64,000 nt of DNA from NCBI RefSeq assembly GCF_000817735.3, contig NZ_JTJC03000004.1, positions 434,001-498,000 of the forward strand, written 5' to 3'. Both the position numbers and the translations under genes were made by a program. Positions 7,713-15,235 of the stretch are shown here, piece after piece. Under the pieces are notes generated by a model. The model did no database searches, had not been told where the DNA came from, and saw only the letters and a program-made list of their open reading frames with translations. The first letter of the stretch is position 1, and every line of letters begins with the position of its first letter. This DNA comes from Scytonema millei VB511283 (GTDB lineage Bacteria > Cyanobacteriota > Cyanobacteriia > Cyanobacteriales > Chroococcidiopsidaceae).

Positions 7713-9729
7713 GAAGGTTGCACTACTGATTGGTGTCAGCGAGTACGGGGAGGGAATCCCTCTACTTAAAGCACCTCCTAATGATGTAGTTGCTATACAA
7801 CGGGTATTGCAGAATCCCCAGATGGGAGGTTTTGACGAAGTTACGCCGCTGATTAACCCAGAACCAGTAGCGATGCAGCAAGCGATTCAAAGGCTGTTTA
7901 GGAATGCTAATAAAGAAGACCTAGTTCTACTATTTTTCTCCGGTCATGGCATCACTGATGACGAAAATAACCTTTTCTTAGCAACTCGTATTACCGCTAA
8001 GGATAACTTTGAAGCAACTGCGGTATCAGCTAATTTTATTCAAAAGTTATCGAAGAATAGCTACGCCAAGCGACAAGTAATCATTTTGGATTGTTGCTAT
8101 AGCGGTGCTTTTGCTGAAGGTTGGCAAGCTAAAAGCGTGGGACTCGATCTCAAGAGAGAATTAGGCGCGGAGGGGAGAGTTGTTTTAACTTCTGCTACTG
8201 CTACTCAAACTTCATTTGAACAGGAAGGAGCAGAGCTTTCACTTTACACGCAGTATTTGGTTGAGGGAATCGAAACCGGAGCAGCAGACAAAGATGGCGA
8301 TGGCAAAATTCATGCTCGAGAATTGCACGATTACGCCAAAACTAAAGTGCAGGAAGTGAAGCCAAAAATGCAGCCAGGAATTATTTTGGATAAGGAAGGC
8401 TTCAACATCCTTTTGAGCCTAGCTCCAGTCAACGACCCAGAATTGGAGTTCCGTCAACTTGTAGAGCAGTATGTTTATCTTGGTGAAATTTCTAACTACC
8501 GTCGTGAATTTCTTAATCTAGAGCAGGAAAAGCGCGGGATTTTAGATGAAAAAGCTGAGGAAATTATTAATAGTGTTCTAGAGCCTTTTCGCAGACGGCA
8601 GGCAAACTTGGCTCGTTACGAAGAAGCCTTTCGTCAGGAAGTTGAGCGTCAATACCCTTTAGATCGGGGAATGGAGAATGATTTAAGGGATTGGCAACAG
8701 TTTGTTCTGGGTTTAGAAGATGAATATGTCGCAGAGATTCAGCAACGAGTTATCTCTGAGGTGGAAAAGAAACAAAATTTAACCGAAACAAAATTAGAAG
8801 CAGCCAGTTCGCAAGCTACAACACCTTCAAACAAATCAACATCTCAACCCTTGCATGTGTTCGAGTTCGATGTGGTGACTGTGGCAGATATTCAGCAGAG
8901 TGGGTGGTTAGGGTTAGGTGGTAAACGCGCTCAAGTCAAAAGCGATCGCAGTCAAGCACAATTTTTCAAAGAAAACTTCGGTAATGGTATCACTCTAGCA
9001 ATGGTTGCCATCCCTGGGGGCAAATTTATCATGGGTTCGCCAACAGGGGAAGGATTTGACAAAGAAAGACCTCAGCATGAAGTCACCGTTCAACCCTTCT
9101 TCATGGGCAAGTTTCAAGTCACTCAGGTGCAATGGAAAACAGTAGCTAATCTACCTAGAGTCAACCGCGATCTTAAGCCCAATCCATCCTATTTTAAGGG
9201 GAATGATCGCCCTGTAGAAACAGTGTCTTGGTATGATGCAGTGGAGTTTTGCGATCGCCTCTCCAGACACACAAACAAGCAATATCGACTCCCCTCTGAA
9301 GCTGAGTGGGAATATGCTTGTCGTGCTGGAACGACTACACCCTTTCATTTTGGCGAGACGATTACAACTGATTTGGTGAATTACGACGGCAACTATACTT
9401 ACGGTGATGCTCCCAAGGGAGAATATCGACAGCAAACCACCCCAGTAGGAAGTTTTTCACCTAACGCCTTTGGCTTATACGATATGCATGGCAATGTCTG
9501 GGAATGGTGTGCAGATACTTGGCATGAGAACTACTCTGGTGCGCCTACAGATGGTAGTGCATGGGTAGAAAAGAATGATAATAAGAATAAATCCCAAGTG
9601 CTGCGTGGTGGTTCGTGGATCTCCTATCCTGGAGGCTGCCGTTCTGCTTATCGCGGCAGGGGCCGCCCCGACGTCGACAGCAACGCCTTCGGTTTTCGGG
9701 TGGCGTGCGGCGCGGCGAGGACTCAATAG
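7705..9729 (+). CDS. Caspase (peptidase C14)-FGE-sulfatase fusion; candidate DGR target protein
   Basis: 674 residues. Residues 1-230: metacaspase-like p20 fold with catalytic His81 (FFSGHGI) and Cys131 (LDCCYSGAF). Residues ~255-370: charged helical coiled linker. Residues ~430-672: formylglycine-generating-enzyme/C-type-lectin-like domain (IPGGKFIMGS, SEAEWEYACRAGT, GLYDMHGNVWEWC, RGGSW, GFRVACG). I choose GTG 7705 because GGTGGAGGA precedes it at good spacing and it gives an 8-nt coupling overlap; a TTG at 7681 would extend the N-terminus by 8 residues. The last 40 codons are GC-rich and carry a variable-region pattern (see finding). Such caspase-lectin proteins are known retroelement targets in cyanobacteria, thought to act in signalling or programmed death. 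Confidence 0.88.
   Translation: MSKKVALLIGVSEYGEGIPLLKAPPNDVVAIQRVLQNPQMGGFDEVTPLINPEPVAMQQAIQRLFRNANKEDLVLLFFSGHGITDDENNLFLATRITAKDNFEATAVSANFIQKLSKNSYAKRQVIILDCCYSGAFAEGWQAKSVGLDLKRELGAEGRVVLTSATATQTSFEQEGAELSLYTQYLVEGIETGAADKDGDGKIHARELHDYAKTKVQEVKPKMQPGIILDKEGFNILLSLAPVNDPELEFRQLVEQYVYLGEISNYRREFLNLEQEKRGILDEKAEEIINSVLEPFRRRQANLARYEEAFRQEVERQYPLDRGMENDLRDWQQFVLGLEDEYVAEIQQRVISEVEKKQNLTETKLEAASSQATTPSNKSTSQPLHVFEFDVVTVADIQQSGWLGLGGKRAQVKSDRSQAQFFKENFGNGITLAMVAIPGGKFIMGSPTGEGFDKERPQHEVTVQPFFMGKFQVTQVQWKTVANLPRVNRDLKPNPSYFKGNDRPVETVSWYDAVEFCDRLSRHTNKQYRLPSEAEWEYACRAGTTTPFHFGETITTDLVNYDGNYTYGDAPKGEYRQQTTPVGSFSPNAFGLYDMHGNVWEWCADTWHENYSGAPTDGSAWVEKNDNKNKSQVLRGGSWISYPGGCRSAYRGRGRPDVDSNAFGFRVACGAARTQ
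9601..9726 (+). other. Candidate DGR variable region (VR) at the 3' end of the caspase-FGE gene
   Basis: From RGGSW to the stop, the codons at the exposed positions are ATC, TCC, TAT, GGA, GGC, then TAT, GGC, GGC, CGC, GTC, AGC, AAC, GCC. Nearly all end in C or T, as expected if a template of AAC/AAT codons was mutated only at its adenines. The framework (CRSA, PD, FGFR) is conserved. The stretch is markedly GC-rich and A-poor compared with the gene upstream. The matching template repeat and reverse transcriptase are not in the window. Confidence 0.6.
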
Positions 9730-9774
9730 CCCTTGACACTTTTGCCCTTTTACCCTTTACCCTTTCTTTTTTAC

Positions 9775-9791
9775 TCTCGCGAGCGAAGCGA
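9775..9791. other. Short hairpin downstream of the candidate variable region
   Basis: CTCGC-gagcgaa-GCGAG, a 5-bp stem with 7-nt loop ~48 bp after the caspase-FGE stop. It could be the cruciform often found after a DGR variable region or simply a cyanobacterial GCGAGCGAAGCGAGC repeat; the sequence alone cannot decide. Confidence 0.4.
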
Positions 9792-9870
9792 GCTTAAATT
9801 TTTTTTAGAAAATCAAGCGACGAACTTCTTCGCGTCTTTGCGTCTTTGCGCAAGACTCTATAGCGATTTT

Positions 9871-10449
9871 CTAGCTCAGAATCCGAGTCAAATCCAAGAC
9901 AAACCCAGGTAATACATCTTCTCCCGACAAACTTTGAGGATCTTGTAACACCTCCACAGGTTGTCCTAAACGATAAATTTCCACTTGCAGATCTTGGGGA
10001 TTAATCAGCCAACCCAGACGAACGCCATTTTCCATATATTCCTGCATCTTGGCTTGCAGAGGTGCTAAATCGTCAGTAGCAGAACGCAATTCTACAACAA
10101 AGTCTGGAGCTAGGGGCGGAAATTTCTGCTGTTGTTCCAGTGTTAAAGCTTCCCAGCGTTCCAACCTTACCCAAGCAGCATCAGGAGAACGATCTGCACC
10201 GTTAGGCAATTTAAAACAAGTTGAGGAGTCAAAAGCAAGTCCTGTATTGCCTTCATCCGTCCAATTTCCTAAGCGTTGTGTAATTCGACGGTTGCGATCG
10301 CCTGTTTCTCCTCCCGTTGGTGGCATAATGATTAACTCTCCCCTTGCCGTGCGCTCAAACTTCACTTCTGGATTTACTCGACAAAGTTGGTAGAATGCTT
10401 CGTCAGTTAGATCTAGCAATGGTTTGAGATTCACAACTACCGCAGTCAT
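9871..10449 (-). CDS. Uma2 family (DUF820) protein
   Basis: 192 residues from ATG 10449, which follows a GAGGTG ribosome-binding site; a GTG two codons upstream (10455) is also in frame. Core motifs: RGELIIMPPTGGETGDRN near residue 40, RSPDAAWVRLERW, then PDFVVELRSATDDLAPLQAK with the Glu-x-Arg/Lys part of the PD-(D/E)XK fold, and YMENGVRLGWLINP. It begins 8 nt after the stop of the upstream Uma2 gene, so the two form a bicistron. Function unknown for the family. Confidence 0.87.
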   Translation of the reverse strand: MTAVVVNLKPLLDLTDEAFYQLCRVNPEVKFERTARGELIIMPPTGGETGDRNRRITQRLGNWTDEGNTGLAFDSSTCFKLPNGADRSPDAAWVRLERWEALTLEQQQKFPPLAPDFVVELRSATDDLAPLQAKMQEYMENGVRLGWLINPQDLQVEIYRLGQPVEVLQDPQSLSGEDVLPGFVLDLTRILS

Positions 10450-10456
10450 AAACACC

Positions 10457-11170
10457 TCACAATTGTTCTGGATCTTCGCCTAACTCCCGTAGACGCGCTG
10501 CAAGGCGTTCTGCGCGTTCTGCACGTTCCTCCAAAGAGAGGTATCGGCTTCCTTGCTGGTTATACCAAGATAGTAATTCTAGTTCTATACCACTTACCAT
10601 TCGCCGGACTCTACCGATTCCCAAACCAATTTCAGGCATCCAAAATGGTTCGCCAAGTTGTAATTGATAGGAACCATTAACCAGGCGATAAACTTCAAAA
10701 GGTTGGTGTCTGTCGCGCTGCCAAAAATCAGGGTTATAAATGACATAATACAATACACCTAATTTGGCATAGATTTCAGCCTTTTCATCATACTCTGCAC
10801 CGGGAGTTTGAGAAACAATTTCAATCGCTAAAATTGGTACAATTCCATTTTCTTCCCAAACGACATAGCTTTTCCGAGATTTTCCTTGCTTGCGTCGTTC
10901 CACCCCCAAACTTAAGAAAGCATCTGGTACGACGGGTACTCTGGGATTAGCTCCCGTAGTATGATAGATTGCCATATCAACCCCAAAGAACCAATCGTTA
11001 CGAGCCTGCCAAATCCATTGCAGTAAAAAGAGTAAGGCATTGGGAATAAAATTTTGGTCTTCATTATCCACAGGAATATCGTCAGAGTCGGATAACTCGT
11101 CGCTGGTAGGTAGGTTGCGATAGAGATCGGGAGTAGCCATAGGCTGGAAAGGAGTCAATGGGTGTTGCAA
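10457..11170 (-). CDS. Uma2 family (DUF820) protein with a charged C-terminal helix
   Basis: 237 residues. The nuclease-fold core is PVVPDAFLSLGVERR, ILAIEIVSQTPGAEYDEKAE and YAKLGVLYYVIYNP, and the C-terminus is a Glu/Arg-rich helix (SLEERAERAERLAARLRELG) typical of a large cyanobacterial subgroup. It is the first gene of a two-gene unit with the Uma2 gene at 9871-10449. Three Uma2 proteins within 5 kb, next to toxin-antitoxin modules, suggest mobile-region cargo; biochemical role unproven. Confidence 0.85.
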   Translation of the reverse strand: MQHPLTPFQPMATPDLYRNLPTSDELSDSDDIPVDNEDQNFIPNALLFLLQWIWQARNDWFFGVDMAIYHTTGANPRVPVVPDAFLSLGVERRKQGKSRKSYVVWEENGIVPILAIEIVSQTPGAEYDEKAEIYAKLGVLYYVIYNPDFWQRDRHQPFEVYRLVNGSYQLQLGEPFWMPEIGLGIGRVRRMVSGIELELLSWYNQQGSRYLSLEERAERAERLAARLRELGEDPEQL

Positions 11171-11206
11171 TTCTAGGAAAGCTTAGAGAGTTCCTTTGTT
11201 TAAATG

Positions 11207-11608
11207 CTATGTCAGTTGAAAGCGAATTTGTCGCAGCGGTCGAACGCTACTAATAACTTCAAAATCGCGATCCCTGTGAATTAAAGTTAACCCATACTCT
11301 AAAGCCAATTGAGCAATACAGCAGTCAATCAGACTACGTACGGTTAATCCTTGTCTGCGTAATTCAAAGTATATACGTGCAGCCGCTTGCCAAGATTCAG
11401 AACCTAATTCAACGTAGTCTTGGGTTTGCAGATAGCTTTGTAATAATCTCCACTCGCGATCGTCTCGACATCCTTGCAACAGTTCTAATTGATGGAAACG
11501 AGTTAGAATCACATCGCGATCGCAAATAATCGATTGTAGTTGTTGGCGAACGAGTCCTGTTTTATCTCGAAATACGCTTACCCAAACAGATGTATCAATC
11601 AGCAACAT
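11207..11608 (-). CDS. vapC: VapC-type PIN-domain toxin
   Basis: 133 residues from ATG 11608 (MLLIDTSVWVSVF). PIN ribonuclease fold: acidic residues in LLIDTSVW, in the FHQLELLQG helix, in RSLIDCCIAQLA and in HRDRDFEVI form the metal site. The frame is open further upstream to 11656 but the PIN N-terminus begins here, and this start overlaps the antitoxin stop by 14 nt, the usual coupled arrangement. Family members cleave tRNA or rRNA; the target here is unknown. Confidence 0.88.
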   Translation of the reverse strand: MLLIDTSVWVSVFRDKTGLVRQQLQSIICDRDVILTRFHQLELLQGCRDDREWRLLQSYLQTQDYVELGSESWQAAARIYFELRRQGLTVRSLIDCCIAQLALEYGLTLIHRDRDFEVISSVRPLRQIRFQLT

Positions 11609-11807
11609 GGCGGTTTGTTCTGAGTGCTTTGGGATCGTAATCGTCGTAGAACTCAATTTTTCCAGCTAGATCGAGTAGATTTTTCTTTTTCTGAGAGCGA
11701 ATTAGTTCTTGCAATGCTAGATGCAAAAGTTCCTTTTTTGTCCGGACGTTGGTAAGCCGAAAGGCTTCTTCAACTAATATATCGTCAAGCTCGACGTTAA
11801 TTCTCAT
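11595..11807 (-). CDS. vapB: VapB-type antitoxin
   Basis: 70 residues, MRINVELDDILVEEAFRLTN onward: a short ribbon-helix-helix with the VapB (DUF2191-like) pattern RTKKELLHLALQELIR, followed by a flexible acidic tail (YDDYDPKALRTN) that normally wraps the PIN toxin. It is first in the operon and overlaps vapC by 14 nt. Likely autorepressor together with VapC. Confidence 0.88.
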   Translation of the reverse strand: MRINVELDDILVEEAFRLTNVRTKKELLHLALQELIRSQKKKNLLDLAGKIEFYDDYDPKALRTNRHVAD

Positions 11808-11863
11808 CTTATAGTGCTTTTATTTAAGTGTATTATTCACAAAAACTCTTCTGCCAATCTCCT

Positions 11864-12196
11864 CTACAAGAAAATCGGTTGAATTCGGAGTAAAACTTCT
11901 TCTAGTAGGGAAATAGGACACTCTCCCAAAAACTCTGCATTTCTGACTTGATAATCAAGCGATCGCAATTGGTCGCACATCACAACTCCAGTTACAGCTA
12001 ATCCTTCTGGAATTGCCACATAAAAAGGATTTTTTCGCTTAGTATTACTGATGGGACAAACGAATGCAAAGCCACGCTTGCGGTTAAAAGCCGTATGACT
12101 GACAACTAAAGCAGGTCTTCTACCCATTTGTTCGCGTCCAGATTGCGGTGCAAAATTCAGCCAAATGAACGTACCTCGCTGGGGAACTTCTACCAC
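11864..12196 (-). CDS. mazF: MazF/PemK-family toxin (endoribonuclease)
   Basis: 110 residues. MazF fold: PQRGTFIWLNFAPQSGREQM (strand with conserved Asn/Pro), GRRPALVVSHTAFNRK, FVCPISNTKRKNPFYV and TGVVMCDQLRSLDY carry the conserved Arg, Ser/Thr and the Q-R-S-D signature of the mRNA interferase active site. It overlaps the preceding antitoxin by 7 nt. Length equals the family norm, so probably intact. Confidence 0.9.
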   Translation of the reverse strand: MVEVPQRGTFIWLNFAPQSGREQMGRRPALVVSHTAFNRKRGFAFVCPISNTKRKNPFYVAIPEGLAVTGVVMCDQLRSLDYQVRNAEFLGECPISLLEEVLLRIQPIFL

Positions 12197-12426
12197 GCTT
12201 CCTCACCCATAGGTTTACCCCAATCAATTTCTGGTTCGAGTTCCATCTCTTGAGAAAGCAACTCTTCTAAGGTATATTTGCGTTTTTGTACGACTTCAAC
12301 AATTAATCTACCTTTTTCAACGTGACACTCAACTTCGTCATTTAGTTGTAAGGATAGTTCTTCAACAATATGCTTGGGTATTCTCAACCCTAAAGAGTTT
12401 CCCCACTTACCGATCGCACTTCGCAT
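12190..12426 (-). CDS. mazE: MazE-type AbrB/SpoVT-fold antitoxin
   Basis: 78 residues starting MRSAIGKWGNSLGLRIPKHI, the swapped-hairpin AbrB DNA-binding fold of MazE, then the toxin-binding tail EELLSQEMELEPEIDWGKPM rich in acidic residues. It leads the mazEF operon and is divergent from the hydrolase gene at 12494, with a short AT-rich promoter gap (12427-12493) between them. Confidence 0.9.
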   Translation of the reverse strand: MRSAIGKWGNSLGLRIPKHIVEELSLQLNDEVECHVEKGRLIVEVVQKRKYTLEELLSQEMELEPEIDWGKPMGEEAW

Positions 12427-12493
12427 TTTCTGACAGCCGCATAGATATACAAAGTATATTAAACTAGTATAGGCTGAAATTAAGTCGATACCT

Positions 12494-13399
12494 ATGTTTG
12501 CCGAATTTCTACCTCAGCTTGTCACCCAACTAACTGAAACAACATCGATCGCCTTAGCTCAGAATATACAACAACAAGCGATCGCCACTCCATTATCTCC
12601 AGATGCGATCGCCACCACATACGTCAGACAAGGTAGTGGAGAAATCCCCATATTATTAATTCACGGCTTCGATAGTTCCGTATTAGAGTTTCGTCGATTA
12701 TTACCACTATTAGCAGCTCATCACGAAACTTGGGCAGTAGATTTATTCGGCTTTGGATTTACTGATAGAGTTGCAGGAGTTAAGATGACTCCCGAGACGA
12801 TTAAGACTCATCTATATTATTTCTGGAAAACTCTGATTCAAAAGCCTGTAATTTTAGTTGGCGCGTCGATGGGAGGCGCAGCAGCCATAGACTTCACGCT
12901 GACATATCCAGATGCGGTGAAAAAGTTAGTTCTAATCGATAGTGCAGGGGTAGCTGGTGGTTCGGTGATGAGTAAATATATGTTTCCACCACTGGATCGT
13001 TTAGCAACTGAATTCTTGCGCAATCCGAAGATTCGTCATAGTATTAGTCGTGCTGCTTATAAAAATAAAACTCTTGCTTCCATTGACGCTCAAGTTTGTG
13101 CCGCGCTGCATTTAGAATGCTCTCAGTGGAGTCAGGGGTTAATTGCTTTTACTAAAAGTGGCGGGTATAGTTCCTTTAAAAACAGACTTAGCCAAATTCG
13201 ATCGCCAACATTAATATTGTGGGGGAAAGACGATCGCATCTTGGGTACTACCGATGCTTATAGATTTAAACGCGCGATCGCCCAAAGTCAACTGATTTGG
13301 ATTAAGGATTGCGGACACGTCCCTCACCTAGAACAGCCACAAATTACAGCACAACACATTCTAGAATTTGTCGATTCTACTCTACCGTGTGACCAGTAG
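12494..13399 (+). CDS. Alpha/beta-fold hydrolase
   Basis: 301 residues. Oxyanion loop LLIHGFDSS (residues 54-62), nucleophile elbow GASMGG with Ser125, acid in WGKDDRIL (Asp246 or 247) and His275 in CGHVPHLE complete the triad. No signal peptide. It resembles cyanobacterial hydrolases of the MhpC/epoxide-hydrolase type; substrate cannot be predicted. The 3' end overlaps the convergent HMA-domain gene by 23 nt. Confidence 0.88.
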   Translation: MFAEFLPQLVTQLTETTSIALAQNIQQQAIATPLSPDAIATTYVRQGSGEIPILLIHGFDSSVLEFRRLLPLLAAHHETWAVDLFGFGFTDRVAGVKMTPETIKTHLYYFWKTLIQKPVILVGASMGGAAAIDFTLTYPDAVKKLVLIDSAGVAGGSVMSKYMFPPLDRLATEFLRNPKIRHSISRAAYKNKTLASIDAQVCAALHLECSQWSQGLIAFTKSGGYSSFKNRLSQIRSPTLILWGKDDRILGTTDAYRFKRAIAQSQLIWIKDCGHVPHLEQPQITAQHILEFVDSTLPCDQ

Positions 13400-13571
13400 C
13401 CGTAATAGCTTGTTTGATAGACTCTTCAGACTGTGCGCCTTCCACTTTAACAGTCTTAGCTGAAATATCCACATCAACTTGAGCATCTGCATTTACGGAT
13501 TTAACCGCCTTAGTAATAGTTTCCGCACAGCCTTCGCAAACAATACTAGGAACCTTCAGTTGTAGTGACAT
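13377..13571 (-). CDS. Heavy-metal-associated (HMA) domain protein, Atx1-like metallochaperone
   Basis: 64 residues, a single HMA ferredoxin-like domain with the metal-binding loop IVCEGCAET (CxxC) and the usual C-terminal TGHTV. Cyanobacterial ScAtx1-like chaperones carry Cu(I) to P-type ATPases; here the Met before the CxxC (MxCxxC) is replaced by Ile-Val, so metal preference is open. No metal ATPase lies nearby. A paired ATACCYAAA element lies 65-90 bp upstream of its start. Confidence 0.85.
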   Translation of the reverse strand: MSLQLKVPSIVCEGCAETITKAVKSVNADAQVDVDISAKTVKVEGAQSEESIKQAITATGHTVE

Positions 13572-13633
13572 AACTATAAAACTGAATTCTACTCAAGTTC
13601 AGAGTATCAAATTTACGCTTCAGGTTAAATAAA

Positions 13634-13660
13634 CAGGTATACATATCATATTTTAGGTAT
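13634..13660 (-). repeat. Dispersed ATACCYAAA pair A (20-bp spacing)
   Basis: On the minus strand ATACCTAAA then, exactly 20 bp on, ATACCTGTT (GGTAT on the plus strand at 13636 and 13656). Same geometry as the array at 3907-4220 but opposite orientation. It lies between the HMA and GNAT genes. Confidence 0.75.
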
Positions 13661-13727
13661 AAAATAAATGTAGTCATGCAATAGGGCGATCGCCTGAAGG
13701 TCGATAATTCACACCACCGCTCAATTT

Positions 13728-14255
13728 CTACAAAAAGCGTTCGACAATAATTTCGTCTACATACGTTCGATCGATCTTGGCGTGTGTTTTTGCTGTACCA
13801 ACAATCTGAAAACCTTGGTTGAGATATGTCGTCAAAGCAGCTGGATTATCTGCACGGATAAAGGTGAATAGTTTCTCGTATCCCTTCAAACGCGCAGTCT
13901 CAAACATGGCTGTGAATAGCCTCCTAGCAATACCTTGTCTGCGATATGACAGATCTACATAAGTTCCCAGTACGCCTACATGGTCGAAAGCATGGGTGTA
14001 TGTAGCAAACGGTTCCATACTTTGAAACCCTACCACCTGGCGATCGCGATGCCGTAGGCGGTTCGCTTCGCGACCATCGCATATTGCCACATGAAACACT
14101 CCACGCTGAGGAAAGTTCAAAATATATTCTCGTTCAGCCTCTACCGTAAAGGGTGTATCAAACGCAGTGTAAATTCCAGCTTGAATAATTGGATTGAGAA
14201 TACTAACTATAGCCTCAGCATCATCAACTTGGACTTCTCGAATCAATAGTTCCAT
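13728..14255 (-). CDS. GNAT-family N-acetyltransferase (PhnO/Pat-like)
   Basis: 175 residues. GNAT fold with the acetyl-CoA loop YRRQGIARRL (motif A) preceded by GVLGTYVDLS, and motif B NPAALTTYLNQGFQ. It resembles phosphinothricin/L-amino-acid acetyltransferases. Between strands 3 and 4 an arginine-rich insert GREANRLRHRDRQ is encoded by a genomic repeat (14041-14085). It occupies the segment between pairs A and B; pair B sits 30-55 bp upstream of its start. Confidence 0.88.
   Translation of the reverse strand: MELLIREVQVDDAEAIVSILNPIIQAGIYTAFDTPFTVEAEREYILNFPQRGVFHVAICDGREANRLRHRDRQVVGFQSMEPFATYTHAFDHVGVLGTYVDLSYRRQGIARRLFTAMFETARLKGYEKLFTFIRADNPAALTTYLNQGFQIVGTAKTHAKIDRTYVDEIIVERFL
14041..14085. 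repeat. Cyanobacterial short repeat inserted in the GNAT CDS
   Basis: GC-rich stretch GATGCCGTAGGCGGTTCGC then TTCGCGACCATCGC flanked by HIP1-like GATCGC, a common interspersed repeat type in cyanobacterial genomes. It stays in frame and adds about 13 residues to a loop of the acetyltransferase. Confidence 0.6.
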
Positions 14256-14282
14256 ATCAGGTTTTCTCCTTACACTTTAGCT

Positions 14283-14312
14283 TTTGGGTATTTCATTCGC
14301 TATTTAGGTATG
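14283..14312 (-). repeat. Dispersed ATACCYAAA pair B (20-bp spacing)
   Basis: Minus strand ATACCTAAA and ATACCCAAA (GGTAT on plus at 14287 and 14307), exactly 20 bp apart. One T-type and one C-type unit, like every pair of the recombinase-linked array. Confidence 0.8.
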
Positions 14313-14406
14313 TGTATGATGTAGTTGTGCTCGACTCAAGATCCAAAACATCGCATCCAGGTGCGATCGCTTGCGTTATACTTGTATAACAAACAGGAGT
14401 ACGAAT

Positions 14407-14712
14407 ATGGGACTAATAGCTGTGCGACTAGATGCAGAAACAGAAGCACACCTCGCCGATATCGTAGCGCACGAGAAAACAGATAAAAGCGAATTAATCA
14501 GGCGCTTAATCAACGATCGCTGGTTGAGTTTACAAGCTGGTCAAACTCTAGTAGCAAGAATGGGAGGACATCCCCAGCATCTACTTCAAGGAGCCGATCC
14601 TAACTTGTCCGAACGCTCAAACCGCAAAAAAGCGATCGCTGCTCGTTTGCAAGCACAAGCAGATCGTGAAAGCACGGAACATAAAAGTGAGGTGACAGCA
14701 ACAGAGTCATGA
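14407..14712 (+). CDS. CopG/RHH-like antitoxin
   Basis: 101 residues from ATG 14407, preceded by AGGAG at 6-7 nt spacing; the frame is open from 14371 but without a ribosome site. The N-terminal MGLIAVRLDAETEAHLADIV and DKSELIRRLINDRW form a ribbon-helix-helix; the tail is long, basic and helical (RSNRKKAIAARLQAQADR). The ATGA overlap with the PIN gene downstream identifies it as the antitoxin. Confidence 0.82.
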   Translation: MGLIAVRLDAETEAHLADIVAHEKTDKSELIRRLINDRWLSLQAGQTLVARMGGHPQHLLQGADPNLSERSNRKKAIAARLQAQADRESTEHKSEVTATES

Positions 14713-15152
14713 GCTTTATAGCTTTGACCAAATACCATCCCATAATTCTGATGGATACAGGGATGATAGTTGCCTACTATAGTGCCGATGATAAATATCA
14801 TGCTCAAGTGCAGAGATTTTTCGAGCTTTGCACCAGTCAAGTAGTCACTACGGTTGCTTGCGTCACTGAAGCCATGCACTTGCTAGCCGCCGACTGGCGA
14901 GTACAAAATGAGTTTTCGATTCATATTAGTAAAGGAATATTCAACTGCGAACACTTACAGAACCAAGACTTTTCGCGTATTGCTGAGCTAAACAGACAAT
15001 ATATAGATATCAATCCAGATTTTGTAGATCTGGCTCTAGTTGCTATTTCCGAGCGGCTGGACATTAGTGCGATCGCTACCTTAGACGCAGACTTCGATAT
15101 TTACAGACGCTACCGCAAGCAACCGTTCGATCGCGTATTTCGTCCCAGCTAA
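14709..15152 (+). CDS. PIN-domain toxin (VapC-like)
   Basis: 147 residues. PIN acidic residues: LMDTGMIVAYY, VTEAMHLLA, NPDFVDLALVAISERL and ATLDADFDIYRR. Start ATG overlaps the antitoxin stop as ATGA. Probably an RNase inhibited by the preceding RHH protein. The module fills the segment between pairs B and C, a typical cargo of cassette arrays. Confidence 0.87.
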   Translation: MSFIALTKYHPIILMDTGMIVAYYSADDKYHAQVQRFFELCTSQVVTTVACVTEAMHLLAADWRVQNEFSIHISKGIFNCEHLQNQDFSRIAELNRQYIDINPDFVDLALVAISERLDISAIATLDADFDIYRRYRKQPFDRVFRPS

Positions 15153-15153
15153 C

Positions 15154-15183
15154 TTTGGGCATTGTCTCCACACATTGGGTATA
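15154..15183 (-). repeat. Dispersed ATACCYAAA pair C (20-bp spacing, one unit degenerate)
   Basis: Minus strand ATACCCAAT and ATGCCCAAA (plus-strand GGTAT at 15178, GGCAT at 15158), 20 bp apart. One substitution in the second unit. Confidence 0.7.
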
Positions 15184-15235
15184 GGCAAAAAAGTTTTTTA
15201 TTCTTCCCTGCTCCCTGCTCCCTGCTCCCTATCTA

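Noticed and set aside
9730-9870. Template repeat or reverse transcriptase after the caspase-FGE gene
   Set aside because: No near-copy of the variable region and no RT-like frame (YxDD) seen anywhere in the window.
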